Origin: Pectobacterium cacticida
GTDB taxonomy: Bacteria; Pseudomonadota; Gammaproteobacteria; Enterobacterales; Enterobacteriaceae
Reading direction: 5' to 3'
Assembly (NCBI RefSeq): GCF_036885195.1
Contig: NZ_CP133656.1
Span: 3,906,001 to 3,970,000, forward strand
Length of the DNA stretch: 64,000 nucleotides
This document shows, one piece after another, positions 35,518-44,497 of the stretch. Every line of letters starts with the position of its first letter. Positions within the stretch are counted from its first letter, which is position 1. Under the pieces are notes generated by a model. The model was not told the DNA's origin and made no database searches. It saw nothing but the letters and a program-made list of their open reading frames with translations. The translations under genes were made by a program, and so were the position numbers.

Positions 35518-35942
35518 TCCGCCCCTACTACGACAGCGATCTCGACCCACTTATGCGCCTCTGGTTAGAGAGCACCATTCTGGCTCATCCGTTTATTCAT
35601 GAAGATTACTGGCGCGAAAGCGTCAGTACGGTACGCAACAGCTATATTCCTCAGTCACAAACGTGGGTCTATGAAGAGCAAGGGAGCATTATCGGCTTCA
35701 TCAGCATACTGGAAGGTCGGTTTATCGGCGCGTTATTTGTTGAACAACACTATTATGGCAAACAGATTGGCGCGGCACTGATTCAGCATGTTCAGGCGCG
35801 GTTTTCATTACTTAGTCTGGAGGTATACCAGCAGAATACACGCGCCTGCCGCTTCTACCGGAGGCAGGGTTTCGTCGTCGTGGAGGAAAACTTCAATCAG
35901 GAGACACAAGCGACTGCGCTGATCATGCAGTGGGCGAAATAG
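35514..35942 (+). CDS. yiaC: GNAT-family N-acetyltransferase YiaC
   Basis: A 142-residue single GNAT domain. The acetyl-CoA loop is YYGKQIGAALIQHVQ (Q/R-x-x-G-x-G/A type), followed by LEVYQQNTRACRFYRRQGF with the general-acid Tyr region. The N-terminal LWLESTILAHPFI matches E. coli YiaC, described as a protein lysine acetyltransferase. ATG 35514 overlaps the tag stop codon; an upstream ATG within tag is less likely. The target protein is not evident from sequence. Confidence 0.9.
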   Translation: MIRPYYDSDLDPLMRLWLESTILAHPFIHEDYWRESVSTVRNSYIPQSQTWVYEEQGSIIGFISILEGRFIGALFVEQHYYGKQIGAALIQHVQARFSLLSLEVYQQNTRACRFYRRQGFVVVEENFNQETQATALIMQWAK

Positions 35943-36011
35943 TAGAGGGGCAGTGACGCCCCCCGGGTAAACTAAACGTTTCCTACGAGATGTGATGAAG
36001 CTCGCGAGATA

Positions 36012-37973
36012 TCAGAACGTTGTCCAGTTATCGCTGCCGTTATCACGTGATGCCAGTGTGGGTAGACGAGCAGTTGGATTATTGCCTACGTTCTCATTAT
36101 TGACGCTTGCTCTAGATAATGCAGGTCGAGCCGCGATATCTGCATCGGAGATGCGGAAGATCGACATCAGTTTTGCCAACCTCGACGCCTGTTCTTGCAA
36201 CGCGCTCGCCGCCACCGCCGATTCACTCACCATTGAGGCATTCTGTTGAATAGTGGTGTCCATTTCAGCGACCGCATTGCCAATTTGCGCAATGCCTCGA
36301 CTCTGTTCATCCGATGCCGAGGCGATTTCACCCATGATGTCATTCACGCGACTGACGGATGTCACGATATCATCCATTGTGGTTCCTGCCTGAGAAACCA
36401 GCTCTGTTCCGGCATCCACGCGAGAAACCGACTCTGAAATTAAGCTTTCGATCTCTTTTGCTGCCTGTGAACTACGCTGGGCAAGGCTACGAACTTCGCT
36501 GGCAACTACCGCAAATCCGCGGCCTTGTTCACCTGCTCGCGCCGCTTCCACTGCCGCATTCAATGCCAAAATATTGGTCTGAAACGCAATGCTATTAATG
36601 ACACTCGTAATATCGGAGATCTTCTTCGAGCTGCCGGAGATATCACTCATCGTGGTGACCACGCGATGAATAATATCTCCACCGCGATTGGCGTTGTTTG
36701 AAGCCTCTCCGGCGATTTTGCTAGCATGTCGGGCGTTATCCGCATTGTTCTTCACGGTGGCTGTTAACTCTTCCATGCTGGCTGCCGTTTCTACAATTGC
36801 CGCTGATTGCTGCTCGGTACGCGATGACAAATCATGATTGCCCGATGCGATATCGGACGCGGCACGCTCAACACTGTGTACACTTTGACGAATATCGGTC
36901 ATTAAATGACGTAATTTCTCCGTCATCACCATCATAGCCGTTGTCAATTGCCCTAACTCATCATGGCGTTCTACCGTGACATTCGCCGACAGATCGCCAC
37001 CGGCAATCCTTTCCGCCAGCTGCAGGTTAGTAATAATGGGGCGGGTAACCTGTCGGGTAACAGACCACGCGATCAGTAATCCAAATACGATAGCGATCGC
37101 CCCCAACATGAGCGTTTGTAATACCGAACTGTTGATGATGTCATCATTTCTTGCGCTTAGCTTTTGCACAATATTGCCGATATCACTCGTCATCTGGTCG
37201 CCAGTGGCTCGGAATTTAATATCAGCGGCTTTTAGCTGGCTCAATTGCGCGTAATATTGCTCCGCTATTTGATGGTAATTGGCAAAATTTTGCCAAAATG
37301 AATCCGCCGCCTGGCGACGCTCGTCGTTGAGTAATGATGATAGTGCCGCGTAGGCGGCTTGCGATTCGGCATAAGTTTGTTTCTGTGCGTTAAACGCCGC
37401 TTCACTATTCTCTTTTTGTAAAATATACGTGCGATTAACCAGTTTTAGAAACAACAGCGAGAGCGTTTCTTTCTGCGTTGCCAGCGTATTTTCATCCGCA
37501 CTGACGGGGAAGTGATTCATAAATGCCGTTAGCGCGTCGTCGGCATCCATCTGACCGATTTTACTGGTTGTTGCAACCACAGAGTTCACAGCGCTTTTCA
37601 GCGTGTTAAGGTCGGTATCATAATCGGTAAAATCCTCATCAAGTTTTTTGAAATCAGATAGATATTCATCTTCCCATGAGAGTGCTTTCGCCTTTTCCTT
37701 GTCGGCTCTGGCTTGGTCGATATACTTGGTTAGATTTGTAATATGTTCGTCTGCAAAGGTGAATGAATATTTGACTCGCGCCATTTTCGACTGATCGACC
37801 TGGTGATTCATTTCATTCAGAATGGTCGTTTTCACGTACAGATCATGGATAATAAAAAACCGTATCGCGCCTACGGCTGACGCTAGCATCACTAGCAGCA
37901 GGACAATACCAAAGCCGCCATATAATTTATGAGAAACCTTAAAATTACTCATAATCCTGGTAAAAAAGTGCAT
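36012..37973 (-). CDS. Methyl-accepting chemotaxis protein with CheR-docking tail
   Basis: A 653-residue chemoreceptor. TM1 lies near residues 17-38, a long helical periplasmic sensor follows to about 285, then TM2 (TLMLGAIAIVFGLLIAWSV), HAMP (RPIITNLQLAERIAGGDLS) and a signalling domain with tip NSIAFQTNILALNAAVEAAR. The extreme C-terminus is NWTTF, close to the NWETF pentapeptide that recruits CheR/CheB to Tar and Tsr. AGGAG precedes ATG 37973. A sigma-28 promoter lies about 75-100 bp upstream. The sensor differs from that of the receptor at 10887, so the ligand is probably different. The ligand is unknown. Confidence 0.93.
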   Translation of the reverse strand: MHFFTRIMSNFKVSHKLYGGFGIVLLLVMLASAVGAIRFFIIHDLYVKTTILNEMNHQVDQSKMARVKYSFTFADEHITNLTKYIDQARADKEKAKALSWEDEYLSDFKKLDEDFTDYDTDLNTLKSAVNSVVATTSKIGQMDADDALTAFMNHFPVSADENTLATQKETLSLLFLKLVNRTYILQKENSEAAFNAQKQTYAESQAAYAALSSLLNDERRQAADSFWQNFANYHQIAEQYYAQLSQLKAADIKFRATGDQMTSDIGNIVQKLSARNDDIINSSVLQTLMLGAIAIVFGLLIAWSVTRQVTRPIITNLQLAERIAGGDLSANVTVERHDELGQLTTAMMVMTEKLRHLMTDIRQSVHSVERAASDIASGNHDLSSRTEQQSAAIVETAASMEELTATVKNNADNARHASKIAGEASNNANRGGDIIHRVVTTMSDISGSSKKISDITSVINSIAFQTNILALNAAVEAARAGEQGRGFAVVASEVRSLAQRSSQAAKEIESLISESVSRVDAGTELVSQAGTTMDDIVTSVSRVNDIMGEIASASDEQSRGIAQIGNAVAEMDTTIQQNASMVSESAVAASALQEQASRLAKLMSIFRISDADIAARPALSRASVNNENVGNNPTARLPTLASRDNGSDNWTTF

Positions 37974-38046
37974 TTCCGCTCCTGTTAACCGCATCGTGTC
38001 TCTATAAATGACGGCGTGATTTCTAAAAATATCGCCGTAAAGAGGT

Positions 38047-38073
38047 TTATCGGTTTTTAGCTGTAATGCTTTA
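38047..38073 (-). promoter_or_regulatory. Sigma-28 (FliA) promoter of the second chemoreceptor
   Basis: On the minus strand TAAA (38073-38070), exactly 15 bp, then ACCGATAA (38054-38047), one mismatch from the GCCGATAA -10. Spacing equals the flagellar consensus. The rest of the 38074-38375 gap contains the ghrB promoter region, with no gene recognised. Confidence 0.75.
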
Positions 38074-38375
38074 TGAGAAAATGAGTAATTACGATTAATT
38101 ACGAATTATTTTAATCAAACTGTAATACTTCATTGGCAATCAATACCATAACGTATTCCGATATCACCCTGAAGACTGGGGTTTTACGGCGTACCCGATA
38201 AAAGTATGCTCGCGTCCACAATGCTACCCTCGTATAGCTTGTGCATATTCCCCATGAAGCGCGGAAAACCTTGGGCAAATACGCAGGTGTTATCGCTTGC
38301 AGTCTCCCGCCTGCTACGCAATTATTGAGTGAGCTATCTCTATGTTAACGTCCCTTACTACTGCTGGAGTTTGTA

Positions 38376-39335
38376 ATGAAACCTAGCGTTATCCTGTATA
38401 AAAAAATCGCTGACGATCTACGCGCGCGTTTAGATCAACACTTCGCCGTCACTGAACTCGATACCTTTCCCGCTCTCGACCACCCGGCATTGGCGACCGC
38501 TGAAGGTATCATTGGTTCTGGGGGGAAAGTCGATGCCGAATTCCTGAAGCATGCACCGCGTTTACGTGCGGCATCCACCATTTCTGTCGGCTACGACAAC
38601 TTCAACGTCGATGCGCTGAATGAAAAAGGAGTGATTCTTATGCACACTCCAACGGTGTTGACGGAAACCGTAGCGGATACCGTATTGGCACTGATGCTCG
38701 CCAGCGCCCGACGGGTTGTGGAAGTGGCTGAACGGGTAAAAGCGGGTGAATGAAAAGAGGGGATTGGTAGCGACTGGTTTGGCACCGACGTTCATCATAA
38801 AACTATCGGCATTCTGGGGATGGGTCGTATCGGTCTGGCCGTCGCACAACGCGCGCATTTTGGTTTCAGCATGCCCGTTCTGTACAACGCGCGTCGCCAC
38901 CATGCCGAAGCGGAACAACGCTTTAATGCCCGTTACTGCGATCTGGATACACTATTAGCCGAGTCCGATTTCCTCTGTATCACACTGCCGCTCACGGCGG
39001 AAACTCACCACCTGATTGGGCGCAAGCAACTGGCGCAAATGAAATCCAACGCCATTTTGATCAATATCGGTCGTGGTGCCGTTGTAGACGAAGAAGCGCT
39101 GGTGGATGCCCTGACGAAGGGGACCATTCAGGGCGCAGGGCTGGATGTCTTTACCAAAGAGCCACTGCCCGTAGACTCGCCACTTCTGGCGCTGCCTAAT
39201 GTGGTAGCGTTACCGCATATCGGCTCTGCTACGCACGAAACCCGTTACGGCATGGCCGCCTGCGCTGTTGACAATCTGATTGCCGCGCTGAGCGGCCAGG
39301 TCAAAGAAAACTGCGTAAATCCACAGGTTTTATAG
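38376..39335 (+). pseudogene. ghrB: Glyoxylate/hydroxypyruvate (2-ketogluconate) reductase B, interrupted by a stop codon
   Basis: Read in one frame this locus gives a 319-codon D-isomer 2-hydroxyacid dehydrogenase similar end to end to E. coli GhrB. A TGA at 38751-38753 interrupts it where GhrB has Trp (VKAGEW), so TGG has probably become TGA by one base change. After the stop the same frame continues with GIGSDWFGTDVHHK, the NAD loop ILGMGRIGLAVAQ, catalytic-type INIGRGAVVDEEAL and HIGSATHETRYGM. No frameshift is needed. The first piece (125 residues) lacks the cofactor domain, so the product should be inactive unless the stop is read through or is a sequencing error. A hairpin follows at 39355-39379. 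Confidence 0.9.
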
Positions 39336-39354
39336 TAGCTCTCAACCGATCTTA

Positions 39355-39379
39355 GCACTGCGAGAGACGTTCGCAGTGC
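39355..39379 (+). terminator. Hairpin downstream of ghrB
   Basis: Nine-bp stem GCACTGCGA (39355-39363) / TCGCAGTGC (39371-39379) with a 7-nt loop, 20 bp after the ghrB stop. The trailing sequence AGTTTACC has only a short T-run, so it is a weak intrinsic terminator. The following AT-rich stretch to 39811 contains another small hairpin (GTATCC/GGATAC near 39474) and no gene. Confidence 0.5.
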
Positions 39380-39811
39380 AGTTTACCCAATATCGCTATG
39401 TTACATGAATTCTTGTGCCGACATATTTGACATGTCGTGCTAAACGCTAACCGTTACCGGGTAAATATATCAGGTATCCTTCGGATACTTAATTTAGTAT
39501 CTCTGCTGAGCTATATTTGAAACTGCACACTATATGATAACCGGTGTAAACAAACCATACTTAAAATTAGCTAAATATATTCGAATAAAAATTCATCATT
39601 TAAGAAAGTAAACTCCGAATTATATTAAGAATGGCTTAAGTATTGAATGCTTGACAATAGGTAATATATCGAAAGGCTATTTCCTTTAAAATAAAATTCT
39701 CTCTGTAATAATGCGTTAATAAAGCCATGCTAATTTACCGCCTCTTTTAAATTTTTTTTACCGACGCTCTAGTCTTTCGACAACTGTGTTACCGCTTTCA
39801 AAGGAAAAAAT

Positions 39812-41116
39812 ATGTTTTTTAAATTGCCAACGGCTCCCAAACTTCTTGTATTAATTGTCGCATCTACAACCTGTAGCGCATGGGCAGGCACGGTTACTAC
39901 GGAAGGAGAAGACCTGGTCATTAATACTAAAGGTGGACTAGAAATTAAAACCGTTGATGATGAATTCAAATTCAACATCGGCGGTAAAATTCAGTATGAT
40001 GTAACATCGTTCCGTGGGTTATCCGCCGCTAGCCAGAATAAACATTTTGCTTCGAGTAGCGACGCATTTGTCCGCCGAGGGCAGCTTTCTCTAGAAGGTG
40101 CCGCATTTACAGACTGGCTTTACGGTATTCGTTTTAGTTATGACGGCACTGAAGGAAATACGGATGTTGATCGTGTATGGGTTGCAAGAGACAATATTTT
40201 TGATTTCGCTAAGGTAACAATAGGGAAATATAAAGTTAACTACGGTTTGGATAATGCCACTAGCTCATCATGGATTACCGCAATGGAACGCCCGGCGATG
40301 TATGATTTCCTTTCGGGCAGTGACGATACTGATTTTGGCATTAATATATCGCATGCAGGTGATAATTACAGCCTAATGGCTCAGGTCGCTACCGCGGGAG
40401 ATAAACCTAACGACGGTAATAACGATATTTACGGCTATACGTTACGTGCCACCTGGGCCCCGATCTTGCAACCAAACCAGATTTTACATCTTGGCGCTAA
40501 CTACCATGATGCCAATCCCGATCACAATGAAACACAACTCCGCTCACGTTTTGGTATCCGTAGCGATGCTGATGACCGCATGCGCTTTGCGGAAATTACC
40601 GATACAACCAAAGATCATGAATACGCATTAGAGGCGGCTTACCAACTCGGTAGCTTACGTTTGCAGAGCGAATACTATGCACGCCAAATTCGCGGCGATA
40701 ATGACGGTGAAGCAGCTAAAGCCGATGTCAATGGCTTTTATACGCAACTATCTTATCTCTTTGGCACCTCTCGCGGTTATGACGCAGGAGAGGGTAAATG
40801 GAAAAAACCACGCGACTTTAATTCTTGGGAAATCTTTGCGCGTTATGAAAATACAGTAATTGACGCGAATAAGACCGCTACTAAGAAAAATATCAATAAC
40901 AACATTGATGGCATTTTTGCGCTTAACCGCGGCGACAAACATGATGTCGACGCCTTTACCCTTGGGGTGAACTACTTCCCAAATGAAAACATTCGCGCCT
41001 CGTTGAACTATATTACCTACGAGATTAGCAATATTGATACATCAGAATCAATTGATGGACGACAAGTAAAAGATGACAGTAATGCCATTGTTGCTCGTTT
41101 GCAGTTTGCATTTTAA
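39812..41116 (+). CDS. Outer-membrane porin, OprO/OprP (phosphate-selective) family
   Basis: A 434-residue exported protein. The signal peptide is about residues 1-25 (cleavage after CSAWA), then a strand-rich mature part starting with the family-like GGLEIKTVDDEFKFNIGGKI and RRGQLSLEGAAFTDWLYGIR. The chain ends in Phe (ARLQFAF), the terminal residue recognised by the BAM complex. Alternating hydrophobic and aromatic strands fit a 16-strand barrel. No acidic or basic selectivity motif could be read, so phosphate specificity is not claimed. The gene is AT-rich and lies 9 bp upstream of an exported ParB/Srx-like gene, forming a two-gene operon. Confidence 0.85.
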   Translation: MFFKLPTAPKLLVLIVASTTCSAWAGTVTTEGEDLVINTKGGLEIKTVDDEFKFNIGGKIQYDVTSFRGLSAASQNKHFASSSDAFVRRGQLSLEGAAFTDWLYGIRFSYDGTEGNTDVDRVWVARDNIFDFAKVTIGKYKVNYGLDNATSSSWITAMERPAMYDFLSGSDDTDFGINISHAGDNYSLMAQVATAGDKPNDGNNDIYGYTLRATWAPILQPNQILHLGANYHDANPDHNETQLRSRFGIRSDADDRMRFAEITDTTKDHEYALEAAYQLGSLRLQSEYYARQIRGDNDGEAAKADVNGFYTQLSYLFGTSRGYDAGEGKWKKPRDFNSWEIFARYENTVIDANKTATKKNINNNIDGIFALNRGDKHDVDAFTLGVNYFPNENIRASLNYITYEISNIDTSESIDGRQVKDDSNAIVARLQFAF

Positions 41117-41125
41117 GGAAGGACG

Positions 41126-42028
41126 ATGAAGAGGACATTAATACTTCTAGGTTTATTATTGTCGGTAGAACAAGCATTGGCCGCCTTACCCGCTGACTTA
41201 GGAGCCGGGCAGAGTATAAAAGTAGAGATTTCTCAACTACACCCGACCCAGGCAGCAATAGGCTATCGCCAGCTAGATTACAAACTCAATCGCTATAAAG
41301 CCGATCCAAAAAAGCTATTCGATGATTATTGTGAAAGTGCCGGACAGAAAGGCGTAAAAACATATAATGCGCAATCTCGTATCGACCTCACTAGCAGCTT
41401 TACCTGCAAAGCGACTGTTGGCAGCGATCCTGGCGCGATGAAAACGGCCGTCATTGCCCCAGATAACAATCTGTATTTGACGGACGGTCACCACACCTTT
41501 ACGAATTTTGCTGCGTTGGCCGGACTTAACACACAAGTATATGTCCGTATTACGGATGATTTTCGCGATCAAAAATCCATGGACGCATTTTGGGATAAAA
41601 TGAAAGAGGAGCATCTAGTTTGGCTAGGTACACCGAAAGGTGAAATCCAGCCTGACGCATTACCCCGCGAATTAGGACGCAATCATATGATAAATGATGA
41701 ATATCGTTCTCTGGTCTATTTTGCACGGGGGATTGGCTTCACCAAACGTAGTAATTCTCCTCCTTTCCTTGAATTTTACTGGGGTAAATGGCTAGCCACT
41801 CAGATATCGTTCTCCGCTTCCGATTTGAACAATCGCCACAATTACGCTGACGCGGTGGAAAAAGTAGCGAGCAAGATGACAGAACTCCCGGCAGAAACGG
41901 TAATTGCCCAGATTGGTTCCGGCCCCTTAACAGCACAGGCATTGGGCAAACTCCCCTCTGTTAATAAAAAGGAAATGCGTAAATTAGTCTCCGCGACAGG
42001 CAAGCTGACTTACGCTTTTGCACAGTAG
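41126..42028 (+). CDS. Exported ParB/Srx-like fold protein
   Basis: A 300-residue protein with a clear signal peptide (MKRTLILLGLLLSVEQALA, cleavage before ALPAD). The mature domain contains VEISQLHPTQAAIGYRQLDY, then IAPDNNLYLTDGHHTFTNFA. An Asp-Gly-His-His motif after a loop is the hallmark of the ParB/sulfiredoxin-like fold, where it binds nucleotide. I recall small secreted relatives annotated as ParB-like nuclease-domain proteins. Export to the periplasm makes a role in chromosome partition unlikely. It is translated 9 bp after a porin, with GGAAGG before the ATG. The function is unknown; processing of a periplasmic nucleotide or phosphate compound is possible but unproven. Confidence 0.75.
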   Translation: MKRTLILLGLLLSVEQALAALPADLGAGQSIKVEISQLHPTQAAIGYRQLDYKLNRYKADPKKLFDDYCESAGQKGVKTYNAQSRIDLTSSFTCKATVGSDPGAMKTAVIAPDNNLYLTDGHHTFTNFAALAGLNTQVYVRITDDFRDQKSMDAFWDKMKEEHLVWLGTPKGEIQPDALPRELGRNHMINDEYRSLVYFARGIGFTKRSNSPPFLEFYWGKWLATQISFSASDLNNRHNYADAVEKVASKMTELPAETVIAQIGSGPLTAQALGKLPSVNKKEMRKLVSATGKLTYAFAQ

Positions 42029-42176
42029 GTTGAGCCGTAGTGAGGCTAGCATCGCCGAAAAAACGTCCTATATAGCCTCATTATCAAATGATCGACGCGT
42101 GGCAATCGCGCGTCAATCTCTTCGCAGGAAAATCAGCAGGAAGGCCACTGGCTGAGTCAGTAACGGAAAAGTAGTC

Positions 42177-42206
42177 CCAGAAGGAGTTTGCCCTTCTGGC
42201 GTTTTT
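42177..42206 (+). terminator. Terminator of the porin operon
   Basis: Eight-bp stem CCAGAAGG (42177-42184) / CCTTCTGG (42192-42199), 7-nt loop, then CGTTTTT. It lies between the exported ParB-like gene and the convergent siderophore-interacting gene, whose stop codon begins at 42209. Confidence 0.8.
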
Positions 42207-43112
42207 CTAACGATGCGACCAGTACGCCATAAAGTTGATCGTCTCTTTATCGAGGTGGCGCTCGTCGAGTAGGTAACGACGCAGCCGTTTGATGGCGGAA
42301 GACTCCCCGGCCGCCCAGGCATAAAATGGGCGATGCGCCGTTGCTCGCTCCCACAGCAGCTCATCTTCCGGCGTCTCCTGCGCGATTTCATTGCGGTTAG
42401 TACAGGCGCTGGCGGGGATTTTCACGCCCTGTTGCACCGCTGCCAGCAGGCGCTCACCCCATACTTTACTGTCGGTATCCTCACGCGGTAGCCAGTGAAT
42501 CTGTGCAAACGGGAAATCGCCCGAGGTTACGCAATCAGCCGCTTTCGGTACTTCAAAAAAGGCCTGCACCGACGGCGGAGAAGGCTGGGTCGCTAACTGT
42601 TCAAGAATGCCCATTGCCGCAGGTAGTGCCGTTTCATCCGCAATCAGCAACACCTGCTCAACGCCATCGTGCGGCGCCCATTCATAGCCGCCGCTGTCGC
42701 TATCCGCCTCCGCATTAGGCGCAACAATCTGTAGCGCATCACCCGGCTTTGCATGGCTTGCCCAGCTTGAAGCAGGCCCGCTATCGCCGTGCAGCACAAA
42801 ATCGATCACGGCCTGCTGCGATTCCTGTGAGACTGAGCGTAACGTATAGGTACGCAAAATCGGACGACGTTCACGTGGCAACGCCAGATAATCCTGATAC
42901 CAATTATCGCTCATGGTCATCGGCGTCAGTTCCCCGCTTTCACTGGCGAACAGCAGCTTAATGCGTTGATCCGGCGCATCCAGTTTCATCTGGCGCACTT
43001 CCGGGCCAGTAAAGATACAGCGGGCAAATGAAGGCGAGAGTAACGTCTTACTCTCCAGGCGTAAGGTAAACAATCGATAGGCTGAAGACGTTGCGCGGTT
43101 AACTAAAGACAT
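42207..43112 (-). CDS. Siderophore-interacting protein (NADPH-dependent ferric reductase)
   Basis: A 301-residue SIP/ViuB-type flavoreductase that reduces ferric siderophores in the cytoplasm to release iron. The FAD-binding motif RTYTLRSVSQE lies at about residue 86, an NADPH-binding half follows (QVLLIADETALPAAMGILEQ), and the C-terminus has FYAWAAGESSAIKRLRRYL, typical of the SIP domain. A strong Fur box is 80-100 bp upstream. The gene stands alone, not next to a siderophore uptake system, so which siderophore it serves is unknown. Confidence 0.9.
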   Translation of the reverse strand: MSLVNRATSSAYRLFTLRLESKTLLSPSFARCIFTGPEVRQMKLDAPDQRIKLLFASESGELTPMTMSDNWYQDYLALPRERRPILRTYTLRSVSQESQQAVIDFVLHGDSGPASSWASHAKPGDALQIVAPNAEADSDSGGYEWAPHDGVEQVLLIADETALPAAMGILEQLATQPSPPSVQAFFEVPKAADCVTSGDFPFAQIHWLPREDTDSKVWGERLLAAVQQGVKIPASACTNRNEIAQETPEDELLWERATAHRPFYAWAAGESSAIKRLRRYLLDERHLDKETINFMAYWSHR

Positions 43113-43193
43113 AGTGAGAAAGCCATATGTTTTGTAAGGAAAAATCGGTCAGCGGGATCACACCCAACACGCTGCAACTTACCATAAAAAAAC

Positions 43194-43212
43194 ATTAACG
43201 ATAATCATTATC
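43194..43212 (-). promoter_or_regulatory. Fur box upstream of the siderophore-interacting gene
   Basis: ATTAACGATAATCATTATC matches the 19-bp Fur consensus (GATAATGATAATCATTATC) at 16 positions, including the whole GATAATCATTATC core. It is 82 bp before the start at 43112. Confidence 0.85.
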
Positions 43213-43360
43213 AGTCTGTAGGTGGTTGTCGTAGTAAAAGCAGTGGATGCGGCCTATTGGGGGTTGTTCATGCCGCTGGACAGGCGGGTAGCGACGTTAA
43301 TGAAAGTAAAGCTGGAAAATCGTCTGGAGTGCCAGCTAGGATGTGTGCCTTAACCGTTTT

Positions 43361-43509
43361 TAGAACCTATCCCAGCAGGCGTCATTATCGCAGTCAATGT
43401 GGTCACGGCCAGCGCGCAGAAACTGGCGCGTATACAGAGTACGTGAAGATTTCGAACACTACCCAGGGCCAAAATGGCAAGTAAAATAGCTTTAATGGGA
43501 TAGGTTCTA
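43361..43509. mobile_element. 149-bp MITE-like element with perfect 14-bp terminal inverted repeats
   Basis: TAGAACCTATCCCA at 43361-43374 is repeated exactly in inverse at 43496-43509 (TGGGATAGGTTCTA). The 121 bp between them have no meaningful ORF. No target-site duplication is visible directly outside the ends, so the true ends may be slightly different. The size and terminal repeats suggest a non-autonomous transposable element (MITE) or another dispersed genomic repeat. The remaining 43213-43831 region is non-coding and becomes very AT-rich before the next gene. Confidence 0.6.
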
Positions 43510-43831
43510 CGTTAGTCCTCGCTGTATTATCGACCCAATCTCATCCTCTGACTTCTGCTTGTAACTCACTACGCTTTATATGTACGAGTGTGTGAGAGTT
43601 AGCATTAAGCTACATTTTTTTTAATAAACAGCTACGGTATATCGATTACTTATCATTTCATGTCTTATAAGATTACTGATCATCATAATTATTTTAATTA
43701 AAAGAAATAAATTTTAGTATCAAAAAAATGAAAAAAATTAACAGGACTTACTTCCCCGTTATTTTAAAAATAGACACATGGATAATAGAAATTGAGCCTA
43801 ATACTGGGTTCATAATAAAGAGGAATACATT

Positions 43832-44434
43832 ATGGCTAATCAATACAGCGTTGAATTCATCAACCATTCAAGTAATTCAGGTAATGTAGCAATCTTCCAA
43901 AAAGCGCCTGACCAGAAGGCAAGAAATATTTTCTCACTGGCGTGGTTCAGCAAGTTCGTGAATCCAAATGTGCATGAAACCTTCCGTTGGAACATTGATT
44001 ACTCTTTTGTTTGGTCAGATACTGGGGAAGTCAAACCAGGTGTTATTTTTGAAGGAGGTGAAGAAATTCCTGCCAACCTTCAGTCAGCTAACACCATCAC
44101 ATTGGACTATAATGGAGGATATTTCTTTGGCCCGACATCATTCACAGGTCAAGCGGGTTCACTCTATATTGATGAAAGCGGTAATGTTCCTCTCAAGCAG
44201 GCCGCTGTCGGTATCGGAATGAGTAACGCAGGGACTTTCGTACAGGCGGCACAGCCAAATCTACATATTGAGTTTATCCCACACCCCTCTTACTGGATTG
44301 TATTTGGTAACTATGAAGAAGGTGAAATTTTGGATATTGAGCAAATCAGCGATGCCGTTGAATTAGTGTTCGAACCCAACATTTACGATGTTGTCGCTAC
44401 ACTGCAGCAAAATAACACCTGGACTATTTCCTGA
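43832..44434 (+). CDS. RhiA-like protein
   Basis: A 200-residue protein with no signal peptide or membrane segment. It is rich in aromatic residues and beta-type pattern: NIFSLAWFSKFVNPNVHETF, WNIDYSFVWSDTGEVKPGV, GSLYIDESGNVPLKQAAVGI, GMSNAGTFVQAAQPNLHI and a C-terminal ATLQQNNTWTIS. From memory these blocks resemble the RhiA family, first named for a rhizosphere-expressed, quorum-sensing-controlled Rhizobium leguminosarum protein of unknown biochemical function. No search was run. AGAGG lies before the ATG. It sits in an AT-rich accessory patch and is followed 63 bp later by a broken small gene, probably once in the same operon. Confidence 0.65.
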   Translation: MANQYSVEFINHSSNSGNVAIFQKAPDQKARNIFSLAWFSKFVNPNVHETFRWNIDYSFVWSDTGEVKPGVIFEGGEEIPANLQSANTITLDYNGGYFFGPTSFTGQAGSLYIDESGNVPLKQAAVGIGMSNAGTFVQAAQPNLHIEFIPHPSYWIVFGNYEEGEILDIEQISDAVELVFEPNIYDVVATLQQNNTWTIS

Positions 44435-44497
44435 TCCAGAAATCGGAAGGCAGATAGATTCCTGCCTTCCTCATTCCCTATCTTTTGGAGAAATAAT

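Noticed and set aside
38740..38830. Frameshift in ghrB
   Set aside because: At first the two open pieces suggested a frameshift, but they are in the same frame with one TGA where Trp is expected, so a nonsense change explains everything.
43257..43484. 75-codon frame overlapping the 149-bp repeat element
   Set aside because: No ribosome-binding site, and its coding part is the repeat itself; no transposase-like motif is visible.
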